Below are positions 43,919-57,480 of a DNA stretch of 64,000 nucleotides, piece by piece; the first letter of the stretch is position 1, and every line of letters begins with the position of its first letter. The position numbers were made by a program, and so were the translations under genes. The notes below the pieces were generated by a model, which saw only the letters and a program-made list of their open reading frames with translations, ran no database searches and was not told the DNA's origin. The DNA is taken from positions 2,956,472 through 3,020,471 of the forward strand of contig CALNVZ010003426.1 in NCBI GenBank assembly GCA_940671915.1, read 5' to 3'. This DNA is from Paracentrotus lividus. Taxonomy: Eukaryota; Echinodermata; Echinoidea; Camarodonta; Echinidae.

Positions 43919-45004
43919 CTATGATACCGTCAATCATCGGATCCTAGTCAAGAAGCTCTTCGACCTGACTAAAGACCGGAAGTTGACAGAGCTCATTCTA
44001 ACAATGTTATCCAACAGGCGTTTCTTTGTAGATCTAAATGGAAGCCACAGTAGATGGCGCACCCAGAAGAATGGCCTACCTCAAGGGAGTGTCTTTGCGC
44101 CTCTCCTCTTTAACATCTACACCAACGACCAGCCGGTCCATCCAGATACCAGGAGTTTCATATATGCAGATGGCCTATGTGTCGCCTCACAGTCTCACTC
44201 ATTCGAGGAAGTTGAAGCTGCACTTTCGTCTGCCCTGGATGGTCTTATCCCTTACTACGCATCCAACCACCTTCGTGCAAATCCCGCTAAGACCCAGATA
44301 AGCGTCTTCCACCTCAAGAATAGGGATGCCAACCGCCAGCTGAAGGTTAAATGGTATGGGAAGGCCATACAGAATACTCCAAACCCAGTCTACCTCGGGG
44401 TCACCCTAGATCGCTCCCTGACCTACAAGAATCATATCTTGAAGACAAAGAAGAAAGTCAAAGCCAGGAACAGCATACTGAAGAAGCTAGCTAATTCGAA
44501 ATGGGGTACTGATGCAAGCTCCATCCGCATAACAGCCATATTGCCCTTTGCTACTCAGCTGCAGAATATGCCTGTCCTGTGTGGGGTAGATCAGCCCATG
44601 CTTTAAAGATAGACCTATCACTCAACAGTGCATGCAGGGCCATAACAGGTTGCCTGAAACCAACCAAGGTAGACGATATCTACATCCTGAGTGGCATCGC
44701 CCCTCCTCACATCAGAAGGCATGTTCTATCCCAAAAAGAGAAACTTAAGCAAGAAAATGACCCACTCCACCCTCTCTTCAACGCCATGCCTGCAATTAAG
44801 CGCTTAAGATCTAGGCACAGTTTGCTTCATTCGATCGTTCCCTTGAACCAAAGCCCCCACAACCGTAGGCTAGACCTTTGGTCAACCCGCCTTGCGTCTG
44901 CACCACACAGTGTCAACACCAGTCCAAAAAAGTCCCTCCCACCAGGATTCCGTGAACCTTGGCCTTTCTGGCTGTGTTTAAACCGCTTGCGAGCTGGAGT
45001 TTGA
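43917..45004 (+). pseudogene. LINE reverse transcriptase C-terminal half
   Basis: The frame opens directly from the TA repeat at AYDTVNHRIL, inside the palm (first catalytic Asp lost with the 5' part). It reads on through RWRTQKNGLPQGSV, APLLFNIYTNDQP, the catalytic box as YADG (codons 44163-44174; second Asp changed to Gly), then YLGVTLDRSLTYKNH of the thumb. A frameshift near 44545-44580 moves to a second frame with CPVWGRSAHALKID, ACRAITGCLKPTKVDD and the end FWLCLNRLRAGV (stop 45002-45004). It is about 1.1 kb of the same LINE as 37249-38700, better preserved in its 3' half. It is inactive owing to truncation, the shift and the YADG change. Confidence 0.85.
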
Positions 45005-45041
45005 TGTGGGATGAGACTCAAATTTTTGGACATGACGACGT

Positions 45042-45264
45042 TTGTCCCGATGATAAATGTGTTATAAATAAAAAGTCTAGGAACAGTTAAAGACTTTGCT
45101 GAACTTTGAATCTTTAATCTAGCTTTCGGCTACTTTGCCTTCATCAGGAATATATATAAAAAACCGATTAAAGTGGAAAAAGATTTGCCTACACGACTAT
45201 TCTTCCAAAAAATATATATATTTATATATATTTATATATTTTTTTTTTTATATTTTATAATTTA
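45042..45264 (-). mobile_element. Penelope-like terminal unit before assembly gap
   Basis: Contains GTTATAAATAAAAAGTCTAG and, on the minus strand near 45125-45155, CTGATGA, a GGC...GCC stem and GAAAGC. It is the first of three tandem-like copies (next at 45313 and 53125). It runs into AT-rich sequence and the gap. Confidence 0.6.
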
Positions 45265-45289
45265 NNNNNNNNNNNNNNNNNNNNNNNNN
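45265..45289. other. Assembly gap (25 N)
   Basis: 25 undetermined bases. Immediately after, TCATCGGGACA and TGTCCCGATGA (45290-45314) form an 11 bp inverted repeat, and GTCCCGATGATAAATG also lies before the gap (45045-45060). The sequences on either side are therefore copies of each other. Confidence 0.95.
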
Positions 45290-45312
45290 TCATCGGGACA
45301 CGTTGTCCCGAT

Positions 45313-45536
45313 GATAAATGTTTATAAATAAAAAGTCTAGGAACACTAAGACTTTTGCTGAACTTGAATCTTTAATCTAGCTTTGGCTACTTTGCCTTCA
45401 TCAGAATATATAGGAAAAACCGGTTAAAGTGGAAAAAGATTTGCCTACACGACTATTCTTCCAGAATTTTTGTTTAATTTTATATTTTTTCCGTGACGGA
45501 GGATTTCATTTTCAACTTGTGTGTATATATATATAT

Positions 45537-45590
<54 letters not shown>

Positions 45591-47425
45591 TGTATATGTG
45601 TGTTATGAATAAAAAGTTAGACAAGCTTGGACGTGCTTGGACTTTGACATTCTTTAATCAAGCCTTTCGGCTTATTGCCTTCATCAGGATCTAAGAGAAA
45701 ATCATAACAAACAAGAACAAAAACCATAATAATAAAAGTAAATCATAAACACAAATCAGCACCAACATCATCTTATATAATGTATAAAAAAAGTGAAGAA
45801 AATAAATAATATGTACAAAGTATTGTTTACTTATTAGGCCGTGAGAGTGTTACGTGTTTGTGTTTATTATGTTGTTCTGAAGTATTGAAATATAGAGGGC
45901 GTGTAATCAAGTGTGGATTTCGGATTGTTCTGCCCTGACCAAGAGAAAGAGATCGTCATGTCCAAAAGTTGAGTTTCATCGCACTTATATATATATAATA
46001 TATATATATATATAAATATATATATATTATACAGTGGTGCCAAAATTATAGAACACAAGCATATTATTGAGTTTAGTAATTTTGATTCAGTTGACCATTT
46101 AAATACTATAAAATGGTTGGAATGTCTCCGAATATCATAATTATGCTTCAAAAATTAAATAGCAAAGCCATGCGTTCGGAACTCGCCCCCAAGTCGCCCT
46201 TTTTATGTTACATCACAGATTGAAAAATTTAAAAAAATCTTGCCTTTCAAGATCAAAGTTACATAACGTTAAATATTTTAAGCCTGTCCCTACAAAAGAA
46301 TACAATATGTATATTCTGAAATGAAAATTCTAGATGTAAAAAAAATGGCATTCACAACAACGCAGGGAAAGTTACATTCTTATGTGGATTTTAAATTATT
46401 TTGAAGGGCCCCAATTTTTTATTCAGTGCCCCTATTTAAGTCCTTCGTTCCAATGGCCATTAATATTTCAACATATTTGAATTGCTCATAAAATTTGTAA
46501 AGTTTTTTTACTCACTCGGTATTACATTTATATACATGTATATACGCGGTGAGTCAGAAAAAACTTTACACCTAGAAAAATGTCAATAAAAGGAAACAAT
46601 TTATAAACCCAAAATTCTTATAACATATCTGAAAGAGTAACTTTTCCCGCATCTTTTGGACCAATTTTGTGTGTTATATTTTTACCTTGGATGAACGCGA
46701 CGCATTGTTGCGAAACTGTCAATTTGAATTGTGCCAGAATGGAGTAAATCAAAACAACAAAAAGCTAGAAAAAAGCAACTTCAATCCTGATTAAAATAGC
46801 ATAACTTTTAACGAAAATTCTTCGCTTAATGACTTGGCAGGGTTGTACACATATTGACTACATTTTGTACGAAAATGAGATAGATCTGTAGACTCAGGCA
46901 TGAGTGAGCACACGTCAAGACAAAAATATCCTTTTCAAAGTATTAGGAGCTTTTTAGGTCTGTCAGTGGCCAATTCACTCTTTGATGTTACTCATTCGTG
47001 CATTACTGCGAGTCAATCTAATTTCATATAAATATAGTCCATATGTGTAACAACACCCTGCAAAGTTCTTAAGCGGAAGAACATTTTCGTTAAAAAGTTA
47101 TCTATTTAATCAGGTTTGAATTGCTTTTTTTTTTTTTAGCTTTTGTTGTTGTTGATGTTACTCCATTCTCGCACATTCGAAATTGACATGTTCGCAAACA
47201 ATGCGTGTGTGTTCATCCAAGCGTAAAGACATACCACACAAAAAGGATACAAAGATGCAGGAGAAGTTACTCTTTGGAATATGTAAAATAATTTGGGTCA
47301 CAAATTGGTTTTCTTATTTATTACATTTTACTAGGTGCAATTTTTTTTTTTGACTCACTCGGTATAGGCCTATATCACTCTCTTTCTTTACTTCTGTTTC
47401 TCTCCCATTTTTTTCTTGGCTCCAA

Positions 47426-47464
<39 letters not shown>

Positions 47465-50400
47465 GTACTCTCTTAACTTTGTGTACATTGACGCGTCTCG
47501 CAATGCTACTACTCAGTGTTTGAATTACTGTTCAATAGTCCATTCTAGGTTTTGTTTTGTTTTGTTTTTTAAATGTTTTTCCCTTATGTTGATGTGTTTA
47601 TTTTGTTTGTTAATCTAAGATTGAATATGCGGGGCCTCATGAGATATCAAGTGATTGAAGGTTGTCAGTATTATAAGCGAATAAGTAAGAATCATTTTGT
47701 TCCCATTTTACGCACTGATTAACAACAGAAAAAGAGACGATTACTGGATGCTTGTTTTGTCCATCGCCACCTGAGAATTATATTTCACGGCGCCGTGACA
47801 TCATTAAGGAACCAAAAAACAAAAAACAACGAAATCATGCAAGCATTATTCAAGCCTTTTAATGCTACGTCATCCAGTTGTTAGAATTATTTCTTACCAA
47901 AAAAACAAAAAAAAAAACACAACAAGTTGACAAAAAAATATGTGAAGCGGGATGTAATTGTGTCAGAATAGGCTTGTCCTCCCAAATCGTTTTCATCTCA
48001 TCCGCAGAAAATGATCATCAATATTAATTACTTTATCGTATCTGTACACATGCGGTATCTCGTTTTCACACGCGAAGAGCTTGACTAAATTTTGGCTTAC
48101 GAACGGTCTTAAAATAATTGTCCCCCATGTCCAAATTATTATGGCCTATATTTGTTTTCATAAATTTATTGACTTCCCTCGTAAAATGCATCTACTCAAA
48201 AAAAAAACAACAACAAAAAAAACAAACAATACATATTATCATGACATCGAATGCGCAAGCTGATTTTAATCCATAATACCTTGAACAGGTAATTAAGTAT
48301 TCTTCTTTTTTAAAAATCTAAACCTTAGAATTCAGGACTACAATTCGTTTAGTCTTTGTTAATGGCTGTATTTGATGTTTCCGGATTATTCAAATCAAAT
48401 CCCTATATCAAAATATTTACTTATAACATGCGTTCTACAGCAAACAACGGAAACTTACAGACCGTCAGAACATGTCTCTGATTTGGACAATGGACCTCTA
48501 CACCCAAAAAAAAAAAAAGCAATGAGCCTAAGTATGCTTAAAAAATTCAAGTGATACTATCAAGTTGTAAGAGTTTGTTAAGTTTGTCTGATGAAAACTC
48601 TTCGCAGTTATACCATAACAAACCATATTCATTAGCACTGGTATTGACACTAGTTATATGCGTGCATTTCATAATTTCAGTCTTTATACATTGTCAAAAT
48701 CTACTAATGGCAAAGAGGCTCACGGGAGAACAAGTGATTTGAAAGGACGTATTATAAGCGAATAGAAAGAATCATTTTGTTCCGCTTTACGCCTGATACA
48801 ACAGAAAAGAGACGATTACTGGATGCTGTTGTGTCCATCGCCCACGTGAGGATGTATTATATTTCACGGCCGCTGACATCATTGAGGATACATTAAAAAA
48901 AAAAAAACGAAAATCATGCAAGCATTATTCAAGGCTTTTTAATGCTACGTCATTCCAAAGTTGGTATTAATATTTTTTACCAAAAAAAAAAAAAAAAAAA
49001 GCAACAAGTTGACAAAAAAAAAAAATGTGAAGCGGATGTAACTTGTGTCGAATCGGCTTGTCCTCCAAATCGTTTTCATCTCATTCGCAGTAAAATGATC
49101 ATCATAATTAGTAGCTTTTATCGTATCTGTACACATACGCGATTCTCGGTTTCACATCGAAAGGAGCTGACTAATTTGCCGTACTGGTCTAAAATAATTG
49201 CACCCCCATGTCCAATTATGTTTTGAGTTCCGATTATTCAAATCAAGATCCTATAATTTATCAAATATTTACTTTATAGCAAAGATGGAAACGTTCGACC
49301 GTCTAGAAATGTCTCTGATCTTGACATGGACTTATATATAAAAAAAAGCAATGACCTAAGTATGCCTTTAAAGAATAGTACAACTTTTTAGATCTTGTTA
49401 AGTTGTCTGATGAACTCTTCGCAGTTAATACCATAACAAACTACACTCACTTAGCATGGTATCAACATGGCAAGATATTTCGACATTTAATGTTTATTCT
49501 GATAAGAGGACTTGTCCCTTTTTATTCCTGAGATCAGTAAATTCTCAGACAGGGCACTTTTTTAACAAAGGCGGACAAAGGAACAACGCCCCTAAAAATG
49601 AAATTTAAGAGGTGGGAATTATTAGTGAATAAAATTATTAAGAGATTATATTTCTCCAAAACTGTTAATGATGTTTCCATCATGCTTGTGGCAAATTAAA
49701 AATGACCAAAGAGTAGCACTACAATGAAGACAGGAGGAACACCAAGAGTATATTATTCTATCGTTGCAAGGAAAATTTTAGTCTCGTATTAAAAACGATT
49801 TAATGCAAGTTTATTCCATGAATCTCAAATTGATTTGATTCTTTAGTAGATTAATTGTCGGTACAATAGAAATCACAATTTTCACACTTTTATTTATTTT
49901 CTGGATATCACACCGTCTGATTTTTCCACGAATCCTCCAAGCAACAACGTAACGATTTTTCTTCAGACTGTGTTTCTTTCACTAGCCTTTGTGATGGTTC
50001 CTTATGACTATTTTCAATTTGCCACATGGAAATGGATATTTTTAACAGTTTGCTGAGAAAATTTATCCTCCGTAATCATTTTATTCACGATAATCCCACC
50101 TCTTAAATTTCATTTTAGGCCTTTTCACTGTCGCCCTTTGTTTTAAAAAGTGCCCCTGTCTGAGAATTTACTGATCTCAGGAATAAAAGAAACAAGTCTC
50201 TCTTTAGAAATTTCAAAAATGTTCGCAAGATCTTGCCATGAATGAGATATGACATTATATAAAAGACTTGTAAATATGAAAAATGCACGAATTTAGACAT
50301 TGTCGCAATACCATGCTTATTGACTTTAGCACAAGGGTATCCTCCTCAGATGGGCTAACGACTTTACTATACATTCAATATAGTAGTTTTATCTGCATCG

Positions 50401-53124
50401 TTATTACCCCGACGCTGTCATTTCCATATCGTAGCAGGAATTCCCCAGTTACAAAAAAAATTGTTTGTTTTTTGTCTTTCTTCTTTCTTTTTTTTTTAAC
50501 AAAAAAATGTTCCTCAAGTAGAAATACGAGACACTATAAAAAATTTTGATGGCTTTTTGCGAAATTCGAAATTGTCTCAGACGAGTACTAAAAAAATAAA
50601 TTAAAAAGATACTAGGTTTTTTTTTCATATCGCCCATAGTCCCTAATTTCTCACCTTTCGTGGAAAATACCTGACTAATAAATAAAAAAATGAATTTCTT
50701 TAGACGATCATATGATTATAATAATAATATACTAATATGGCTACTTCTATAGCGCATAATGTCCGCCTTTCGCACTCATGGCGAGTACGCCTTTCGAACA
50801 CATTGACTTAGAACTCGTCCACTTTTTAGTTAAGAGAATGAAGACATGCTTCATTGATTTTGAATAGAATATGAGCAAACAACGAATAAAAAAATGACCC
50901 CAAATGGCTTTTGGTCAACTGGTGCAGGAAGAGAGAATAAGATATGTAGAATGCTTTACGCCATACGACTTAGATGCATTATTTATCATTCTCCCTTTGT
51001 ATTTATTCACAACGTCTCTAAAAATAATACTAATAAAAAAAACTATAAAACTTTTTTAAATGATGTCAAATAAAAATATATAATATTTAAGGGAAACGTT
51101 AAAGTCTTTAGAAAGAAAGCGCATATTCAATACCATTTTTTACTATCACACCAAAATGGCTAAAATCAATTCATGCTTAAGCGACCACTACCCATTTTCG
51201 TAAGGGTCACGAAAAGAGGTGCACAGATATTCATAATATGCAAAAAGTTATAAATGTTATTTTTTTTAATATACTGATTTTTTTTCTGACTTTGATTGAC
51301 ACTTTACTTGAGAGACGGCCCTTCATAGTGATATTCTGTGAATTTCTGTGCAGCCCTATTTGTGTCGTGTACAAAAGTGGGCAAGCCCAAATTTTTTCAG
51401 GTATTCTCTACAAGCGGTGAATCCAAATGCGTGATTTATTTCGGTCAATAATACTAGAGAGTGTGTCTTGTTCGCATTCACACAAATAAACAAATGCTGT
51501 AGATGCCCACATATTAAAGGTTCTCTCCGTCATAAATTGTCGATTAGTTTGTTTATATATTTATATATAAAAAAAAATACAGAGAGGAGAGGGGTGTGTG
51601 TGTATCTGTTAGACACATTCTGGCTTTAAGAACCAAATGTTACGGGGTTCTTTTCCGTCACTGGTCAAATTGTTGATCTTTTGTTTTAGTAATAAATGCA
51701 TTAAGAGACTTAGGGGATTAAAGGCAAAAATATACGACTGTATCATTTTACAGTTATTTGCACAAGAATGCCTTTTATCAGACATTTCCAAACAGGCTCA
51801 CTCTTAAATAAAGTTTTTAATGTTATATTTTATTTTTTTACAGCAGGAAACGTAATAGAGTTTTGACCACTCTACACTGTGGGAACCAACTTAGTTGTTC
51901 ATAAATCAAGTTCCTCTGTTTTATTTTTTTAATAACAAGTTTAGGATAGGGGACACTTTTGTGTGCCTCCATGCAGAGAGGCAGACTTTTGTTAGTAGTG
52001 TTCGGAATTTGCAGCGGAGAAATTATCGCCTAGCTGCCGGTCTAGATAATCAGTCTAAAAATAAGGGCCTTAAACTTTACGTGTTTAGATGTCAATTTAA
52101 TACGTGATTCCCAGATCAAAGGAACTCTGCTAACTCAATTCTTGGTAAGTAGATTGAGTCCCGATGGGTTTTTTTTCCTACCCGGATTTAAAAAAGGGAG
52201 ACGAAATGAAGACTCATAAATTGTCGAAGTGTGTAGGATAAAAATATTCAAAACTTTAATATGCAATTACATTTTATTAGAGATTTTCTGCAAGTTGGTG
52301 TATTATTTGATCCACATAATATAATGAAATCATTTATCAGGATGTAGTATGTAGATTTTACTACAATACATTTTACTGTCGACAACAACTAAATGTGACA
52401 TAATAACAAACCATATAAACTTGCTGGAGTTTAAACATACTATAAACAATTACATTCAAGATAATTATATTAACAACGATGACTTATGATCAGACTTATT
52501 TATGATTTTCTTGATGTGCTATCAGAAGATCTTGATGTAGGTATTCTTAATGCACTCTTAAAATGTGAATCCTCCATTTAACATGTTTTAAATTGTTATC
52601 CAAAATTGGATCCATCAAAATAACAAGGTGTGTCTTTATTTCGTTTACATTGGTTAAACAAAATTTAAATGCTTATCTTTTAGTATCGAATATATGGTAA
52701 TGTGAGAACGAGTAAATAGTGGTAATATAGGCCCTATATATTCAGGTCCTAAAGTTAAGCCTAGCTTAATTCTGTACTTTAACTATGCTACAAAATGGGA
52801 CTCAATCCGAAAAGTTCATTTATCAGATTTTAATTTTTTATCTTATTATTTTTTTTTGTGTAGTGAAAATATTAAAAACTGCCTGGAATAATAAGTACAA
52901 AAGGTTTCTAACATTAAAACACGATTAGATTTAGTAAACGTTTAAGGAACGTGAAACATAGAATAATTCTCGATAGCAGTAAAAAATAACCCTCGACTAA
53001 GTTTACACTTAGCGTTACTGAACCACACTCAACCACTCCTCCGGTTAAAGTCCTATTGAATTCTGAAGCCTAGTTTAACAAAACCCAAGTTCATTTAACC
53101 CTCGGTTTAAACCACATAGCATAT
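45313..53124 (+). repeat. Block A of a direct 8 kb duplication
   Basis: Matches 53125-61324 end to end in the same order: Penelope-like dimer (45313-45700), (TA)n, truncated Tc1-like element (46032-46500), ACTCACTCGGTATA fold-back (about 46545-47365), (CT)n (47428-47465), internal tandem pair (47640-49490), small fold-back (about 49470-50230), (TTA)-tailed end (50715-50830), AT-rich DNA and the start of a TTAACCC element (52740-53120). It is about 390 bp shorter than block B, the loss being spread over very many one- to few-base deletions. Confidence 0.9.
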
Positions 53125-53352
53125 GATAAATGTGTTATAAATAAAAAGTCTAGGAACACTTAAGACTTTGCTGAACTTTGAATCTTTAATCTAGCTTTCG
53201 GCTACTTTGCCTTCATCAGGAATATATAGGAAAAACCGGTTAAAGTGGAAAAAGATTTGCCTACACGACTATTCTTCCAGAATTTTTGTTTAATTTTATA
53301 TTTTTTCCGTGGACGGAGATTTCATTTTTCAACTTGTGTGTGTATATATATA

Positions 53353-53401
<49 letters not shown>

Positions 53402-53520
53402 ATATATATATCATGTATAGGTGTTATGAATAAAAAGTCTAGGACAAGCTTGGACGTGCTGACTTTGAATTTTATATCAAGCTTTCGGCTTATTTGCCTT
53501 CATCAGGATTTCTGAAGAGA
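53125..53520 (-). mobile_element. Tandem dimer of Penelope-like units with hammerhead-like cores
   Basis: Two units start at GTTATAAATAAAAAGTCTAG (53133) and GTTATGAATAAAAAGTCTAG (53423), 290 bp apart. On the minus strand each has CTGATGA, AGGC-loop-GCC and GAAAGC (53196-53219 and 53483-53506). All conserved core bases of a hammerhead ribozyme are present: CUGAUGA, stem II, GAAA. Stem I, stem III and the cleavage site could not be settled by eye. A (TA)n run (53342-53412) separates the cores. Block A has the same at 45313-45700. Confidence 0.55.
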
Positions 53521-53840
53521 AAATCATAACAAACAAGAACAAAAACCATAATAATAAAAGTAAATCATAACAAACAAAATCAGGCACCAACATCTTATCT
53601 TATATAATGTATACAAAAAGTGAAGAAAAATAATAATATGTACAAGTATTTTGTTACCTATTAGGCCGTGAGAGTTGTTACGTGTTTGTGTTTATTATGT
53701 TGTTCTGAAGTATTGAAATATAGAGGGCGTGTAATCAAGTGTGGATTTCGGAGTTGTTTCTGCCGTGACCAAGAGAAAGAGAGTCGTCATGTCCAAAAAG
53801 TTGAGTTTCATCGCATTATATATATATATATATATATATA

Positions 53841-54318
53841 CAGTGGTGGCCAAAATTATTAGAACACCAAGCATATTATTGAGTTTAGTAATTTTGATTC
53901 AGTTGACCATTTAAATACCTATAAAATGGTTGGAATGTCTCCGAATATCATAATTATGCTTCAAAAATTAAATAGCAAAGCCATGCGTTCGGAACTCGCC
54001 CCCAAGTCGCCCTTTTTATGTTACATCACAGATTGAAAAATTTAAAAAAATCTTGCCTTTCAAGATCAAAGTTACATAACGTTAAATATTTTAAGCCTGT
54101 CCCTACAAAAGTAAATACTGTATATTCTGAAAGGAAAATTCCTGAGGATGTAAAAAAAAATGGCATTCACAACAACGCAGGGTGAAGTAGTTACATCTTA
54201 TGTGGGGATTTTAAATTATTTTTGAAGGGCCCCAATTTTTGTATTCAGTGCCCCTATTTAAGTCCTTCGTTCCAATGGCCATTAATATTTCAACATATTT
54301 GAATTGCTCATAAAATTT
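53841..54318. mobile_element. Tc1-like non-autonomous element, truncated copy
   Basis: Starts CAGTGGTGGCCAAAATTATT after TA repeats and matches the first half of copy 2. It is cut at ATTGCTCATAAAATTTG by the start of the next element. The block A equivalent is 46032-46500. Confidence 0.75.
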
Positions 54319-55222
54319 GTAAAGTTTTTTTACTCACTCGGTATATACATTTATATACATGTATATACCGGGTGAGTCAGAAAAAACTTTACACCTAGAA
54401 AAATGTCAATAAAAAGGAAACCAATTTATAAACCCAAAATTCTTATACATATTCTGAAAGAGTAACTTTTCCCGCATCTTTTGGTACCAATTTTGTGTGT
54501 TATATTTTTACGCTTGGATGAACGCGACGCATTGTTTGCGAACATGTCAATTTTGAATTGTGCCAGAATGGGAGTAAAATCAAAACAACAAAAAGCTAGA
54601 AAAAAGCAACTTCATCCTGATTAAAATAGCATAACTTTTTAACGAAAATGTCTTCCGCTTAATGACTTGGCAGGGGTGTTGTTACACATATTGACTACAT
54701 TTTGTACGAAAATGAGATAGATCTGTAGAGTCAGGCATGAGTGAGCACACGTCAAAGACAAAATAATCACTTTTCAAAAGTATTAGGAGGCCTTTTTAGG
54801 TCTGTCAGTGGCAATTCACTCTTTGATGTGTACTCATTCGTGCATTACTTGACGAGTCAATCTAATTTTCATATAAAATATAGTCCATATGTGTAACAAC
54901 ACCCCTGCAAAGTTCTTAAGCGGAAGACATTTTCGTTAAAAAGTTATGCTATTTTAATCAGGTTGAAATTGCTTTTTTTTTTTTTTTAGCTTTTTGTTGT
55001 TTTGATGTTACTCCCATTCTCGCACAATTCGAAATTGACATGTTCGCAAACAATGCGTTGTGTTCATCCAAGCGTAAAGACATACCACACAAAAAGGATA
55101 CCAGAAGATGCAGGAGAAGTTACTCTTTTGGAATATGTAAAATAATTTGGGGTTCACAAATTGGTTTTCTTTTTATTGACATTTTACTAGGTGCAATTTT
55201 TTTTTTTGACTCACTCGGTATA
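54319..55222. mobile_element. ACTCACTCGGTATA fold-back
   Basis: ACCGGGTGAGTCAGAAAAAA (54367) is mirrored by GACTCACTCGGTATA (55208-55222). The arms pair over about 300-400 bp (CGCATTGTTTGCGAACATGT near 54530 with ACATGTTCGCAAACAATGCG near 55038). A short opposed end (TTTACTCACTCGGTATA) precedes it at 54328-54345. A truncated relative lies at 31791-32436. Non-coding; the open frame at 55040-55435 runs out of the arm into (CT)n. Confidence 0.7.
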
Positions 55223-55281
55223 GGCCTATATCACTCTCTTTCTTTACTTCTGTTTCTCTTCCAATTTTTTTTCTTGGCTCC

Positions 55282-55327
<46 letters not shown>

Positions 55328-55506
55328 TTCTTTAACTTTGTGTACATTGACGCGTCTCGCAATGCTACCTACTCAGTGTTTGAATACTGTTCAATAGTCC
55401 ATTCTAGGTTTTTGTTTTTGTTTTTGTTTTTTTAAATGTTTTTCCCCCTTATGTTGATGATGTTTATTTTGTTTTGTTAATCTAAGATTGAATATGCGGG
55501 GGCCTC
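55223..55506. repeat. (CT)n microsatellite and flank
   Basis: A long CT run at about 55282-55325, with pyrimidine-rich borders and a GTTTTTGTTTTT run near 55410. Block A equivalent 47366-47640. Confidence 0.8.
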
Positions 55507-57480
55507 ATGAGATATCAAGTGATTTTGAAAGGTTTGTCACGTATTATAAGCGAATAAGTAAGAATCATTTTGTTCCATTTTACGCACTGATTAACAACAG
55601 AAAAGAGACGATTACTGGATGCTTGTTTTGTCCATCGCCCACGTGAGGAATGTATTATATTTCACGGGCGCCGTGACATCATTAAGGATACCAAAAAAAC
55701 AAAAAAAAACAACGAAAATCATGCAAGCATTATTCAAGGCCTTTTTAATGCTACGTCATTCCAAAGTTGGTTAGAATTATTTCTTACCAAAAAAACAAAA
55801 ACAAAAAAAAAGCAACAAGTTGACAAAAAAATATGTGAAGCGGGATGTAATTGTGTCAGAACTAGGGCTTGTCCTCCAAATCGTTTTCATCTCATCCGCA
55901 GTAAAATGATTCATCAATAATTAATATACTTTTATCGTATCTGTACACATGCGCGTATCTCGGTTTTCACAGCGAAGGAGCTTGACTAAATTTTGGCGTT
56001 ACTGGGTCTTAAAATAATTGCTCCCCCATGTCCAAATTATGTATGGGCCTATAATTCTGTTTTCATAAATTTATTTGACTTCCCTCGTATAAATGCATCT
56101 CTCAACAAAAAAACAACAACAAAAAAAACAAACAAATACATATATTTCATGACATCGAAATGCGCAAGCTGATTTTAATTCCATAATACCCTTGAAACGG
56201 GTAATTTAAAAGTATTTTCCTTCTTTTTAAAAAATCTAAACCTTAGAATTCAGGACTACAATTCGTTTAGTCTTGTGTTTAATGGCTGGTATTTGATGTT
56301 TCCGGATTATTCAAATCAAGATCCCTATATCAAAATATTTACTTTATAACATGGCGTTCTACAGCAAACAACGGAAACTTACAGACCGTCTAGAAATGTC
56401 TCTGATCTTGGGACAATGGACCTTACACCAAAAAAAAAAAAAGCAATGACCTAAGTATGCCTTTAAAAAATATCAAGTGATTACTATCAAGTTGTAAGAG
56501 TTGTGTTAAGTTTGTCTGATGAAACTCTTCGCAGTTAATACCATAACAAAACCATATTCACTTAGCACTGGTATTGCAACATAGTTATATGCGTGCATTT
56601 TTTCATAATTTCAAGTCTTTTATACATTGTCAAAATCTACTAATGGCAAGAGGGGCCTCACGGGAGAACAAGTGATTTTGAAAGGATTGTCACGTATTAT
56701 AAGCGAATAAGAAAGAATCATTTTGTTCCGCTTTACGCACTGATTAACAACAGAAAAGAGACGATTACTGGATGCTTGTTGTGTCCATCGCCCACGTGAG
56801 GAATGTATTATATTTCACGGGCGCCGTGACATCATTGAGGATACATTAAAAAAAAAAAAAACGAAAATCATGCAAGCATTATTCAAGGCCTTTTTAATGC
56901 TACGTCATTCCAAAGTTGGTTATAATTATTTTTACCAAAAAAAAAAAAAAAAAAGCAACAAGTTGACAAAAAAAAAATATGTGAAGCGGGATGTAATTGT
57001 GTCAGAACTCGGCCTTGTCCTCCAAATCGTTTTCATCTCATTCGCAGTAAAATGATTCATCAATAATTAGTATGCTTTTATCGTATCTGTACACATACGC
57101 GTATCTCGGTTTTCACATCGAAGGAGCTTGACTAAATTTTGGCGTTACTGGGTCTTAAAATAATTGCACCCCCATGTCCAAATTATGTATTTGATGTTTC
57201 CGGATTATTCAAATCAAGATCCCTATAATTATCAAAATATTTACTTTATAGCAAAGAGTGGAAACGTTCAGACCGTCTAGAAATGTCTCTGATCTTGGGA
57301 CAATGGACCTTATATATAAAAAAAAGCAATGACCTAAGTATGCCTTTAAAGAATATGTACAACTTTTTAGAGTTGTGTTAAGTTTGTCTGATGAAACTCT
57401 TCGCAGTTAATACCATAACAAAACTACACTCACTTAGCACTGGTATTGCAACATGGCAAGATATTTCCGACATTTAATGT
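55507..57480 (+). repeat. Internal tandem duplication, unequal units
   Basis: Unit one (about 55507-56645) and unit two (about 56646-57480) share CAAGTGATTTTGAAAGG, CGTATTATAAGCGAATAA, AGACGATTACTGGATGCTTG, CATCGCCCACGTGAGGAATG and GACCGTCTAGAAATGTCTCT. Unit two lacks about 300 bp. Both are in block A too (47640-48720, 48721-49490), so this duplication is older than the block copy. Each has A-rich tracts of differing length. Confidence 0.8.
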
